Shown in pieces: positions 7,138 to 15,225 of a DNA stretch of 41,392 nt. The translations under genes were made by a program, and so were the position numbers. Numbering within the stretch: the stretch's first letter is position 1; every line of letters starts with the position of its first letter. Source of the stretch: Opitutia bacterium (GTDB taxonomy: Bacteria > Verrucomicrobiota > Verrucomicrobiia > Opitutales > UBA953); contig CANIUQ010000014.1 in assembly GCA_947470855.1 (NCBI GenBank), positions 1 through 41,392 of the forward strand, written 5' to 3'. Below the pieces are notes generated by a model. That model worked only from the letters and a program-made list of their open reading frames with translations, was not told the DNA's origin and did not search any database.

Positions 7138-8184
7138 TCAGAGTAATGAACCTTCTTGTTGAGGGGGGAGTAAACCGAGGGCGCGCCAGCCTTTTTCGGT
7201 TAAAACACGGCCTTGGGGAGTTCGCGAAACGTATCCTTCTTGGACAAGGAATGGTTCATGGACTTCTTCCAGTGTATGGGCGTCTTCGCCGATGGCCGCT
7301 GCAATACTATTTAAACCAACTGGTCCGCCTTGGTGTTTTTCGGCCATCGCACGGAGGAATCGATGATCCATCTCGTCCAATCCGTTTTGATCGATTTCGA
7401 GTAATTCTAAAGCGGCCGCGGTGATAGCCGCATCGGCTTTTCCGCCAGCTCTTTCTAAGGCGTAGTCGCGTGTGAATCGTAAAAGATTGTTTACGATACG
7501 CGGAGTTCCTCGTGCTCGACGGGCTACTTCCTTGGCTCCTGCTTCGTCCAATGTGAGATTAAGCAGTTTTGCATTACGTTGCACAATCGAAAGCAATTGT
7601 TCTCGAGTGTAGTAATCTAAACGAGTTTGGAGGGTGAAACGACTTCTTAGTGGAGCAGTGAGTAGCCCCGTTCGTGTGGTTGCTCCAATGAGCGTAAACG
7701 AAGGAAGGTCGAGCCGCACGCTTCGGGCATTTGGTCCCTGATCAATCATAATATCGATACGAAAATCCTCCATCGCTGAGTAGAGAAATTCCTCAACAGT
7801 TTTAGGGATGCGATGGATTTCATCGATGAAAAGAATTTCGCCTTCTTGTAGACTGGTGAGCAGGCCAGCCAAATCAGAGGCTTTTTCCACCACGGGTCCA
7901 GAAGTAACCCGAATTGGTCGACCCATTTCTTGGGCGAGAATCATGGCTAAAGTGGTTTTACCTAAGCCAGGAGGTCCATGAAGTAGAATGTGGTCGAGGG
8001 TGCGATTTTCGCGTAAAGCTGCACCTACCATAACGCGTAATCGTTCGATGGTGCGAGGCTGACCAACGAAGTCGTCCAACTTAGGTGGACGGAGAGACTG
8101 GTCTAGATGGCGATTAGGTTCAGCCATCTTGGATTTTCCAGATGATGCTGCCGATGATGAGGATGGATCCTTGGCGCTCGCCAT
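7138..8184 (-). CDS. ruvB: Holliday junction branch-migration ATPase RuvB
   Basis: RuvB is the hexameric AAA+ motor that, with RuvA, moves Holliday junctions during recombinational repair. From ATG 8184 it is 348 residues. It shows LRPPKLDDFVGQ, Walker A GPPGLGKT at residues 70-77, Walker B LFIDEIHR, sensor 1 LIGATTRTGLLT, the arginine-finger region PLRSRFTLQTRL, and a C-terminal winged helix ending with RTPQGRVLTEKGW. An extended start at GTG 8208 is possible, but ATG 8184 directly follows a small hairpin (8188-8202), and an inner ATG at 8127 would also work. The Ser-rich first 20 residues are unusual. The gene follows murA by 38 bases in the same direction. ruvA and ruvC are not here. Confidence 0.95.
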   Translation of the reverse strand: MASAKDPSSSSAASSGKSKMAEPNRHLDQSLRPPKLDDFVGQPRTIERLRVMVGAALRENRTLDHILLHGPPGLGKTTLAMILAQEMGRPIRVTSGPVVEKASDLAGLLTSLQEGEILFIDEIHRIPKTVEEFLYSAMEDFRIDIMIDQGPNARSVRLDLPSFTLIGATTRTGLLTAPLRSRFTLQTRLDYYTREQLLSIVQRNAKLLNLTLDEAGAKEVARRARGTPRIVNNLLRFTRDYALERAGGKADAAITAAALELLEIDQNGLDEMDHRFLRAMAEKHQGGPVGLNSIAAAIGEDAHTLEEVHEPFLVQEGYVSRTPQGRVLTEKGWRALGLLPPQQEGSLL

Positions 8185-8222
8185 AGCCTCTACCGTGTAG
8201 AGAACCACGACTTTGGCAACCC

Positions 8223-9515
8223 TCAGTCCTCGGCAAAACCTTTAGGCATTGCCGAAGCAGGAAGACGATCAATGTCGGCTCCTAATGCTTGAAGCCTTTC
8301 TTCAAATCTTTCGTAACCTCGGTCAAGGTGGTAGAGACGTTGGACCCAAGTTTCGCCTTCAGCGGCAAGACCTGCGAGAATGAGTGCTGCCGAGGCTCTT
8401 AAATCCGATGCCATGACAGGTGCGCCCGAGAGGGGTTGATTACCTGTGATGATTGCTGTGGCTCCCTCGTGAGAAATTTTAGCACCCATACGTTGGAGTT
8501 CAGCGTTATGCATGAACCGTGAAGGGTAAATTTTTTCAGTGATGGTACTTCGCCCATTCACTAAGCATTGCAAAGCCGTGAACTGCGCTTGGAGGTCGGT
8601 CGGGAATCCAGGGTAGGGTGCCGTAGTGATAGAAACGGCATTTTGGGGATAGCCAAAAGCACGGATGTAATCGGGTCCTACTTCCACGCCGACTCCTGCT
8701 TCTTTTAACTTTTCTAAAAAGGCTTTGAGATGTTTCGGCTCGGCTCGTTTCACGGTGACGTCTCCCCCGGTGATGGCTCCAGCGACTAAATAGGTGCCTA
8801 TTTCAATGCGATCAGGAATAACGGAGTGCTCGCATCCATGAATAGTTTTTACCCCCGTAATCGTAATGGTGTCGGTTCCTTGTCCGATGATTTGCGCCCC
8901 CATTTTAATCAGAAGAGAGCAGAGGTCGACGATTTCAGGTTCTTGGGCGGCACTTTCAATCTGAGTGGTTCCAGGAGTCGTCACTGCCGCCATGATAAGA
9001 TTTGCCGTGCCAGTAACCGTCGTCCCCATTGGTCCAGCAAGATTGACTCGATTACCTCGAGCCTGCTGGGCATCGACCAAAACAACACCTCCTTCAACTT
9101 TTACCTGACAGCCCAGTGCCTCAAGGCCTCTTAAATGTAAATCAATCGGACGGGCTCCGATAACGCAGCCACCTGGAATAGCGATTTCTGCTTGGTGTAA
9201 TCGTCCAACTAAAGCTCCTAATAAACAAACCGAGGCCCGCATTTTGCGGACGAGTTCATAAGGAGTTTGGTGATGAATTTTTTGAGCTCGAATGACCCAT
9301 GTTCCTTTTTCGGGATGCGAAACTTCGGCTCCTTGGTGGCGAAGAATTTCCGCCATAAAGCGAATGTCGCTTAAATCGGGGACCTGGCGAATCGTGACTT
9401 CCTCTGAGGTAAGTAGTGTAGCGGCTAAAATAGGTAGGGCAGAATTTTTGGAGCCCGAGGCCTCCACTGTGCCCATCAATTTTTTACCACCTCGAATGCG
9501 TGCAACTTGCAACAT
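8223..9515 (-). CDS. murA: UDP-N-acetylglucosamine 1-carboxyvinyltransferase
   Basis: MurA transfers enolpyruvate from phosphoenolpyruvate to UDP-GlcNAc, the first committed step of peptidoglycan synthesis. From ATG 9515 it has 430 residues. It begins MLQVARIRGG and then GTVEASGSKNSALPILAA. The loop IPGGCVIGARPIDLHLRGLE keeps the catalytic Cys (about residue 117), so the enzyme is of the fosfomycin-sensitive rather than Asp type. Further family segments are TVTGTANLIMAA, TDLQAQFTALQC and ASDLRASAALILAGLAAEG. The frame is open to 9557, but that extension is occupied by a perfect GC hairpin that looks like the terminator of the upstream gene, so the inner ATG is favoured. The family is certain; the start is probable. 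Confidence 0.95.
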   Translation of the reverse strand: MLQVARIRGGKKLMGTVEASGSKNSALPILAATLLTSEEVTIRQVPDLSDIRFMAEILRHQGAEVSHPEKGTWVIRAQKIHHQTPYELVRKMRASVCLLGALVGRLHQAEIAIPGGCVIGARPIDLHLRGLEALGCQVKVEGGVVLVDAQQARGNRVNLAGPMGTTVTGTANLIMAAVTTPGTTQIESAAQEPEIVDLCSLLIKMGAQIIGQGTDTITITGVKTIHGCEHSVIPDRIEIGTYLVAGAITGGDVTVKRAEPKHLKAFLEKLKEAGVGVEVGPDYIRAFGYPQNAVSITTAPYPGFPTDLQAQFTALQCLVNGRSTITEKIYPSRFMHNAELQRMGAKISHEGATAIITGNQPLSGAPVMASDLRASAALILAGLAAEGETWVQRLYHLDRGYERFEERLQALGADIDRLPASAMPKGFAED

Positions 9516-9522
9516 CTTGACC

Positions 9523-9548
9523 AAAAGCAGGGGCGCCATTGGCGCCCC
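9523..9548 (-). terminator. Terminator hairpin of the Arg/Gly-rich gene, within the longer murA frame
   Basis: GGGGCGCC (9530-9537) and GGCGCCCC (9541-9548) pair perfectly around ATT. On the minus strand this is followed by TGCTTTT. It begins 10 bases after the stop of the Arg/Gly-rich protein. It overlaps the first codons of murA only if murA starts at 9557 instead of 9515. Confidence 0.65.
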
Positions 9549-9557
9549 CGTTTCCAT

Positions 9558-10304
9558 TTAGCCTTCGCGAGGACCTTGGTGACGAGGGCCGCGGTCGCGT
9601 CGATAATCACCGCGACCACGAGGACCACGATCACGACTGGGACCACCAGACTGACGATGCCCGCGGAAGTCGCGTCGAGGTGGACGATGACCGCGACGAG
9701 GTTGCTCGCCTTTCGACTGGGCAACGAAAACAGCTTTGTCGGGAATGCCGAAGAGTGAAGCGAGTTTACGTTTTAAGTTTGCCCAGAAACCAATCGGTGC
9801 TTGGACGGGAATGACGACTTGCTCCACCTGTAAACGTGGTCGCTCTGGTCTTGGTTCACGAGGCTCGCGGCGAGGACGTTCAAAGCGTTCTCGTCGAGGC
9901 TCGCGTGATTCACATCCTTCAGGAGATTGATTGCTCAATGCTGGTGTAGGCTCATGTCGCGGGCTAGCTTCAGCGATAGGTTTTTTGGCTAATTCGCCCG
10001 AGATGTTTTCGGTGGCGAGGGATGGGTTTTCAATAACTCCGATGGAGGGTCGTGAGTTTTCGGATTTTCCGCTAAAACCACTTTTTGCTGGAGTACCACG
10101 ACGACCAAATTGTTTGGGCTGAGTGGGAGATCCAGGTTTTACGGTGGGTTCGGATGAAGCACCAATCACAGAAAGTGGAGGAAGGTCTGCATGAGCAGAT
10201 TCAAGCTTTGATTCGGTGATGCGTGGTGCTGGATTGCTGGGTGCTGCGGGAGAGGCAGCAGAGGGGGCGGAGTTTGTTTCCTGCCCATTGTTTTCTTGGT
10301 TCAT
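9558..10304 (-). CDS. Disordered Arg/Gly/Pro-rich protein, possible RNA-binding protein
   Basis: I do not recognise this 248-residue protein. Residues 1-120 are low-complexity Pro/Ser/Ala/Glu-rich sequence without hydrophobic core. Residues 130-155 are an Arg/Glu/Pro tract (RRERFERPRREPREPRPERP). Residues 157-195 are the only segment with folded-like character (QVEQVVIPVQAPIGFWANLK then KLASLFGIPDKAVFV). The tail from about 203 is Arg/Gly-rich with repeated RDRGPRGRG-type units like eukaryotic RGG boxes. Such tails commonly bind RNA. The gene lies next to and downstream of RNase Y, in the same direction after a 259-base structured gap, which suggests but does not prove a role in RNA metabolism. 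The opposite-strand frames here are artefacts of the GC-rich repeats. Confidence 0.65.
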   Translation of the reverse strand: MNQENNGQETNSAPSAASPAAPSNPAPRITESKLESAHADLPPLSVIGASSEPTVKPGSPTQPKQFGRRGTPAKSGFSGKSENSRPSIGVIENPSLATENISGELAKKPIAEASPRHEPTPALSNQSPEGCESREPRRERFERPRREPREPRPERPRLQVEQVVIPVQAPIGFWANLKRKLASLFGIPDKAVFVAQSKGEQPRRGHRPPRRDFRGHRQSGGPSRDRGPRGRGDYRRDRGPRHQGPREG

Positions 10305-10563
10305 TTTTTATCTTAGGATGTGGAGGATACAGAAAGTACCCTCCTGTTGAGGGCCATTTCTCCGTTGTGGAGTAAGGCTGAAAAATCGGTTTTTTTACTG
10401 GCTTTGGGCCTAATCTAGGGACCGATTAATACCGAAACGTTGGTTTCGGGCCTTTGTGAATAAATCCCCCCTCTCGAATTAACAATAAGAAACTCCCTTT
10501 TGTCCTAATAAAGGCTTAAAAGGGATGAAATTGAGCGTTTTTGAGGAGGAGGGGTGGGGGCTC
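10305..10563. other. Structured intergenic region between RNase Y and the Arg/Gly-rich gene
   Basis: No gene is seen in these 259 bases. They contain CCGAAAC/GTTTCGG (10432-10438 with 10443-10449, 4-base loop). A second pair is AATCGGT/ACCGATT (10384-10390 with 10421-10427), with GGGCC/GGCCT-type pairs possible between its arms. A third is CCCTTTT/AAAAGGG (about 10496-10525). On the minus strand the second pair is followed by TTTC, giving T5 in all, so it may be the end of the rny transcript. The rest may be a structured leader of the Arg/Gly-rich gene. Confidence 0.45.
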
Positions 10564-12000
10564 CTATCTGGCTTCGTCGGTGAAACGTTGCTCTCTAATC
10601 AAGGTAATTTTAACCGCCCCTTGATATGAGAGTTCTTTTTCGATGGCTGCCTTTATTTGGCGGAGAAGTTCAGCCGCTTTAAAGTCATCGACTTTACCAG
10701 GATCCACCGTGACACGAAATTCTCGACCGGCTTGGAATGCGTAAGCTTCTCGAACACCTTCAAACCGTAGAGCCAATTCTTCGAGACCCTTTACTCGCTG
10801 AACATAACTTTCAATCGTCGATGTCCTTGCTCCAGGACGAGAACCCGATATGGCGTCAGCAATCATGACAAGAGGAGCGTAAAGACTTTCCGCTTCAACT
10901 TCCCGATGGTGAGCGGCAACAGCATTAATCACTCGAGCGTCTTCTCCCAAGCGACGGAGAAGTTGAGCTCCGACTAGGGCGTGACTATTTCCACGTTCGG
11001 CATCGATGGCTTTACCCAAGTCATGTAAAAGACCTGCTCTCTTAGCGGGGACAGGATCGATGCCGATTTCCGAAGCCAGCATCGCACAAAGTTGTGCGCA
11101 CTCGATGGAGTGTGCGAGAGTGTTTTGATTAGCCGAAAGACGGAAGTGCAGGCGTCCCAATAATTCTTCGACTCGCGGATCCATTGGGGCCAAGCCTAAA
11201 TCTCTCACTGCATCGCGTCCTAATCGCTGCGTGCGTCGATTCATTTCCTCGGTGGCAACTCGCGTTAAATCCTCGATAAGCGTGGGGGTGACCCGACCAT
11301 CTTTAACGATGTTTTGTAGGGCGATTTTAGCGATTTCACGGCGGACGGGGTCGAAGCAAGAAATCACCACAATCCCTGGAGTTTCATCAATCATTAGCGT
11401 GGTACCAGTCGCTTGTTCGAAACTACGAATATTTCGCCCCTCTCGACCGATTAAGCGCCCTTTCATTTCTTCCGAGGGAATTTCTACTGAAACAGCGGTT
11501 GCCTCTTGTGAAGTTTGAGTGGCGAGGCGTTGCATCGTTGAAAGAAGTATGCGTCGAGCTTCATCGGCAACTTCTTGTTCGGCTTGATCGAGTTTTTCGT
11601 GTCTTAGAGTCCTCGCTTCCGTTTCGTAATTTTTTTGCAGGAATTCTAAGACTTTTTGTTTAGCCTCCTCAGGTTTGATGCCAGAGAGACGAAGTAACTC
11701 TTGTTGGAGAAACTCCCTCTGTCTTTCGTTCGCAGATTTTAATTCCTGTAAGGCAGCAACTTCAACTTTAGCGGCTGCTAGTAAGCGGTGAGCTTCACGA
11801 TTGGCATCGTGGGCTTGGGCTTGGATTTCTGCCGCTTCAACGGAAGCAGCACGGCGAGCGAGCTCGATTTCATTCTTTAACCGTGCCTCTCGTAAATCTC
11901 CAAGGGTTGACTCGCGCCACTTTGCGACCGCGTAGGCCACAATCGCACCAGAAGAGAAGGCAACAGAGGCAAGAATACTGAGGTCGGTTGAAACAGCCAC
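10564..12000 (-). CDS. rny: Ribonuclease Y
   Basis: RNase Y is a membrane-anchored endoribonuclease that starts mRNA decay. The 478 residues show the full family layout. There is an N-terminal membrane segment (residues 8-26). A long Ala/Glu/Arg coiled coil runs over residues 30-150, a KH RNA-binding domain carries GRLIGREGRNIR at 181-192, and an HD metal-dependent phosphohydrolase domain carries LLHDLGK with the His-Asp pair at 326-327. The C-terminal domain ends with VKITLIREQRF, as is typical. The protein is about 40 residues shorter than B. subtilis RNase Y, mostly in the coiled coil. It is divergent from rodA across 118 bases. Co-occurrence with an RNase E/G family gene 1.5 kb away is notable because many bacteria rely on just one of these two. 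Confidence 0.96.
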   Translation of the reverse strand: MAVSTDLSILASVAFSSGAIVAYAVAKWRESTLGDLREARLKNEIELARRAASVEAAEIQAQAHDANREAHRLLAAAKVEVAALQELKSANERQREFLQQELLRLSGIKPEEAKQKVLEFLQKNYETEARTLRHEKLDQAEQEVADEARRILLSTMQRLATQTSQEATAVSVEIPSEEMKGRLIGREGRNIRSFEQATGTTLMIDETPGIVVISCFDPVRREIAKIALQNIVKDGRVTPTLIEDLTRVATEEMNRRTQRLGRDAVRDLGLAPMDPRVEELLGRLHFRLSANQNTLAHSIECAQLCAMLASEIGIDPVPAKRAGLLHDLGKAIDAERGNSHALVGAQLLRRLGEDARVINAVAAHHREVEAESLYAPLVMIADAISGSRPGARTSTIESYVQRVKGLEELALRFEGVREAYAFQAGREFRVTVDPGKVDDFKAAELLRQIKAAIEKELSYQGAVKITLIREQRFTDEAR

Positions 12001-12118
12001 GGAAGTTATCGTTAAAGAGTGGTTATCGTTTTAGAACCCTTGCATTTTATCGACTTTAGTCGCAAGCCCTTTCCAGAGTTTGCCTTGCACAATAAGTTTT
12101 TAGCCATTTCTTTACACC

Positions 12119-13453
12119 ATGTCCCCTATGATAAAAGAGTCAAATTCCCAAGCCTCTGCTTGGTGGGACAAATTCGCTAACTTTTCGTGGCGAACGGATT
12201 GGACGCAGGTTTTGATTATCTTTTTCCTTAGTTCTCTGGGGGTGGTGGCAATCAATTCAGCGGGAAGTTATCGTCAGTCCAATTACGCCGAATCTCAGAT
12301 GATTTTTGTGGGTATAGGATGGGTGGCTTATTGGGGTCTATCCTCTTTAGATTATCGCATTCTGCGAGTGCATGCTCGGCGGATTTTTATCATCGGTATT
12401 CTTTTACTTTTACCAGTCTCTCTCTGTGCTTTGGCCAAGGTTGATTTAGGGAATTTCATTCGTGGGGTTTACGGGGCACGAAGATGGATGGATTTCGGTC
12501 CTTTCTCCATCCAGCCATCGGAGTTTGCCAAAGTAACAACTCTGGTTTTTATTGCCCATCTCTTGGCACTGCATCATGTCGGTTCATTCCGTGCTACTTG
12601 GTTTACGACATTGAAGGTGATGGCTTCAGCGATGGTGCCCTTTTTCTTGATTTTTGTGCAACCTGACTTAGGTTCTGCTCTTATCTACCTTCCGCTGTCA
12701 TTTGCCTTGCTGTATGTTGCCGGCCTGAGTCTCAGGTTCTTTTGGGTAGCAGGTGTCAGTGCTCTCATTTTATCCGCTGTCGTTGCAGTCGATTTAGTTT
12801 CTTACGCTTCGGTGGTTTCGAATTACTCCAAGGAAAATCCCGATGATCGGAATCCAGCCAAAGCTGTGCGTGGCAAATACCAGGAACAATCATGGTTTTT
12901 CTTGCTCCAGGATTATCAGCGCGAGCGCTTATTGTCTTTTATTGCCCCTTCCGTGATTGACCCTCGGGGGTTGGGAGCGACTTGGAATGTCCGTCAAGCG
13001 GTCATCGCAGTCGGGCGTGGGGGCCTCAGCGGTCAAGGGGTGGGAATGGGAACGCAAGCTAAGTTTGGATACTTGCCCGAAGCTGCAGCTCACAATGACT
13101 TTCTTTTTTCAGGAATGGCCGAAGAGATTGGATTCGTCGGGGGCTCTTTGGTTATTGGCAGTTTTGCTCTGTTATTTTGGCGTATCTTTCGTACTGCAGC
13201 TAAAGCTGCGGACCGATTCGGTTCCTTATTAGCCGTGGGTGTAGCCGCGGTGTTGGGTGCTCACGTATTAATTAATATTGGGATGAATATCGATTTAATG
13301 CCCGTTACGGGCGTTCCACTACCTTTCCTCAGTTACGGGGGGTCCTTTGTGCTTAGCTGTTTTCTGCTTCTTGGATTAGTCCAAAGCATTCATCGACACT
13401 CGGTTGATGACGGCCAACTCAAAGGCTCTTCGGCTGCGACTTTTAACGCCTAA
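12119..13453 (+). CDS. rodA: Rod-shape peptidoglycan glycosyltransferase RodA
   Basis: RodA is a polytopic SEDS-family enzyme that polymerises lipid II into glycan strands with a partner class B penicillin-binding protein during elongation. The 444 residues have about ten membrane segments. Family motifs are YGARRWMDFGPFSIQPSEFAK near residue 120, VQPDLGSALI, the periplasmic stretch VGRGGLSGQGVGMGTQAKFGYLPEAAAHNDFLFSGMAEE with the invariant residues of the large loop, and NIGMNIDLMPVTGVPLPFLSYGGS near the C-terminus. GARRW plus 'LPEAAAHNDFLFS' fits RodA better than FtsW, which normally has 'PEAHTDFIFA'. A cytoplasmic N-terminal tail of about 30 residues precedes the first helix. The RNase G/E gene starts 6 bases after its stop, indicating one operon. 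mreBCD are not in the window. Confidence 0.92.
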   Translation: MSPMIKESNSQASAWWDKFANFSWRTDWTQVLIIFFLSSLGVVAINSAGSYRQSNYAESQMIFVGIGWVAYWGLSSLDYRILRVHARRIFIIGILLLLPVSLCALAKVDLGNFIRGVYGARRWMDFGPFSIQPSEFAKVTTLVFIAHLLALHHVGSFRATWFTTLKVMASAMVPFFLIFVQPDLGSALIYLPLSFALLYVAGLSLRFFWVAGVSALILSAVVAVDLVSYASVVSNYSKENPDDRNPAKAVRGKYQEQSWFFLLQDYQRERLLSFIAPSVIDPRGLGATWNVRQAVIAVGRGGLSGQGVGMGTQAKFGYLPEAAAHNDFLFSGMAEEIGFVGGSLVIGSFALLFWRIFRTAAKAADRFGSLLAVGVAAVLGAHVLINIGMNIDLMPVTGVPLPFLSYGGSFVLSCFLLLGLVQSIHRHSVDDGQLKGSSAATFNA

Positions 13454-13459
13454 CCGAAA

Positions 13460-15181
13460 ATGTCTGACACAAACGAATCTGAAGAACCTCTTGATGACCT
13501 TCCTGAAGAAAACGCTGATTCTTCAGCGGGAGTGAATCAAAAGAAATTAGCCGAAGAAGCGGCTCGCCGTCGCAAAGAGTTGCCCCTCTTGCAACGCGTG
13601 GTGAAGCACTTCTCGAAAGACCGCGATCAATATCGCGAGTTGGTTATTAACTCCGAAACATTGGAAAAACGGGTCGCACTTTTGACCAATGGGGTTTTAG
13701 AAAAATTTGAAATTGAACACGCAGGAGAGAGTCGAATGGTCGGCTCAATTTTCAAGGGGCGCGTGCAAAATTTAGAGGCAGGATTGAAAGCTGCTTTCGT
13801 GGATATCGGTCAATCAAAGAATGCTTTCTTGCACTATTGGGATATGTTGCCAGCGGCGAATGACTCGCAGGTTGAATTTATCCGTGATAATGAATCGGCT
13901 GAACAGAAGCAGCGTAAGGCACGCTACCAAGCGAAAGACATCCCTCAACTTTTCCCAGCGGGTTCAGATATTGTGATTCAAGTGGTGAAAGACCAAATTG
14001 GATCCAAAGGCCCGCGATCGACGACCAACATTGCTTTGCCGGGTCGCTATCTTGTACTCATGCCCTTTAGTGGTGCTTGTGGTGTTTCACGAAAAATTGA
14101 AGATAACGCCGAACGTGATCGGCTTAAGGACATTCTTCGTTCGCTGACCATTCCCGAAGGAATGGGGGTTATTATTCGTACGGCGGGAGAAGGGAAGCAG
14201 GCGCGTTGGTTTGTGCGCGATTTGCATATGCTACTTCGTCGCTGGCAGGGTATCGTTGAGGAAATTAATCAACCGGATCGAAAGCCCGTCTTACTTTACA
14301 GTGAGCCCGCTCTGATTGAACGAACGGTACGTGACTTCTTAACCGAGGAGGTTGACCGAATTTTAGTGGATAATCCTGAGGATTTTAAAGTCGTGCAGGA
14401 TTTAGTTGGAGAAATCTCTCCGCGCTCTCGCTCGCGCGTTGAACTCTATCGCGATCCCATTCCCGTTTTTGAGCGATACAATATTGAACGTCAGATTGAG
14501 CAATTATTCCAACGCCGAGTGCCTTTGCCCAGTGGCGGTGAAATTGTCATTGATGAGACCGAGGCTCTGACCGCCATTGACGTCAATACAGGCTCGCACC
14601 GTGGGGCGACCAAAGATGGCAAAGATTATATCGTGCAGGCCAATATCGAGGCGGTGACCGAAGCGGCTCGGCAAATTCAACTTCGAAATCTAGGGGGGTT
14701 AATCATGATTGATACCATCGATATGAAAAACCCCAAGGATCGTAAAAAAGTTTACGATACTTTACGCGAAAAGATGGAGGGTGATCGGGCGAAACATCAG
14801 ATTCTTCCCATTTCGCAATTGGGAGTTTTACAGATGACGCGTCAGCGGCATACCGAGTCGAACACCACTTCAATGTATACCGCCTGCCCGCATTGTCAGG
14901 GCCGAGGTATTGTGAAGAATCCTCGAACGGTATCGGTCGAAATCCAGCGCAAGTTGCTTAGTGTTATTCGCCGTCTTCGCCAATCGACCAGTCCTGACAA
15001 GGAGATTGAAATTAATATTCTCCTTCACCCCATCAATTTGGATCGAATTATCAAGGAGGACCGAGATTATTTCCGCGATCTCATGAAGTCATGTAATGTC
15101 CGCTTGGGGACTAAGCCTGACTCGAGTTGCAGCATTGAAGCCTTCAAACTTTTCGATGGGGCTGGTCGCGAGTTGCGCTAA
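13460..15181 (+). CDS. rng: Ribonuclease E/G family endoribonuclease
   Basis: This 573-residue enzyme cleaves single-stranded AU-rich RNA in rRNA maturation and mRNA decay. An acidic N-terminal tail and a basic helical segment (residues 1-60) precede the S1 domain (ESRMVGSIFKGRVQNLEAGLKAAFVDIG). The catalytic DNase-I-like domain has TALTAIDVNTGSHRG and GGLIMIDTIDM, holding the Mg-binding Asp residues, then LGVLQMTRQR. The zinc-link Cys pair is CPHCQGRG. There is no long disordered C-terminal scaffold like that of E. coli RNase E, so the size is closer to RNase G with an added N-terminus. Placement directly behind rodA recalls the linkage of rng to the mre shape genes in proteobacteria. Confidence 0.93.
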   Translation: MSDTNESEEPLDDLPEENADSSAGVNQKKLAEEAARRRKELPLLQRVVKHFSKDRDQYRELVINSETLEKRVALLTNGVLEKFEIEHAGESRMVGSIFKGRVQNLEAGLKAAFVDIGQSKNAFLHYWDMLPAANDSQVEFIRDNESAEQKQRKARYQAKDIPQLFPAGSDIVIQVVKDQIGSKGPRSTTNIALPGRYLVLMPFSGACGVSRKIEDNAERDRLKDILRSLTIPEGMGVIIRTAGEGKQARWFVRDLHMLLRRWQGIVEEINQPDRKPVLLYSEPALIERTVRDFLTEEVDRILVDNPEDFKVVQDLVGEISPRSRSRVELYRDPIPVFERYNIERQIEQLFQRRVPLPSGGEIVIDETEALTAIDVNTGSHRGATKDGKDYIVQANIEAVTEAARQIQLRNLGGLIMIDTIDMKNPKDRKKVYDTLREKMEGDRAKHQILPISQLGVLQMTRQRHTESNTTSMYTACPHCQGRGIVKNPRTVSVEIQRKLLSVIRRLRQSTSPDKEIEINILLHPINLDRIIKEDRDYFRDLMKSCNVRLGTKPDSSCSIEAFKLFDGAGRELR

Positions 15182-15225
15182 TCACAACGAGCCAGATCCC
15201 GCACTCTAGCCTCTTAGCTTTTTGC

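Noticed and set aside
9507-9930. Plus-strand open frames rich in Arg, Thr and Asp opposite the Arg/Gly-rich gene
   Set aside because: They are mirror frames of the GC-rich repeat on the minus strand, with no start context or family likeness.
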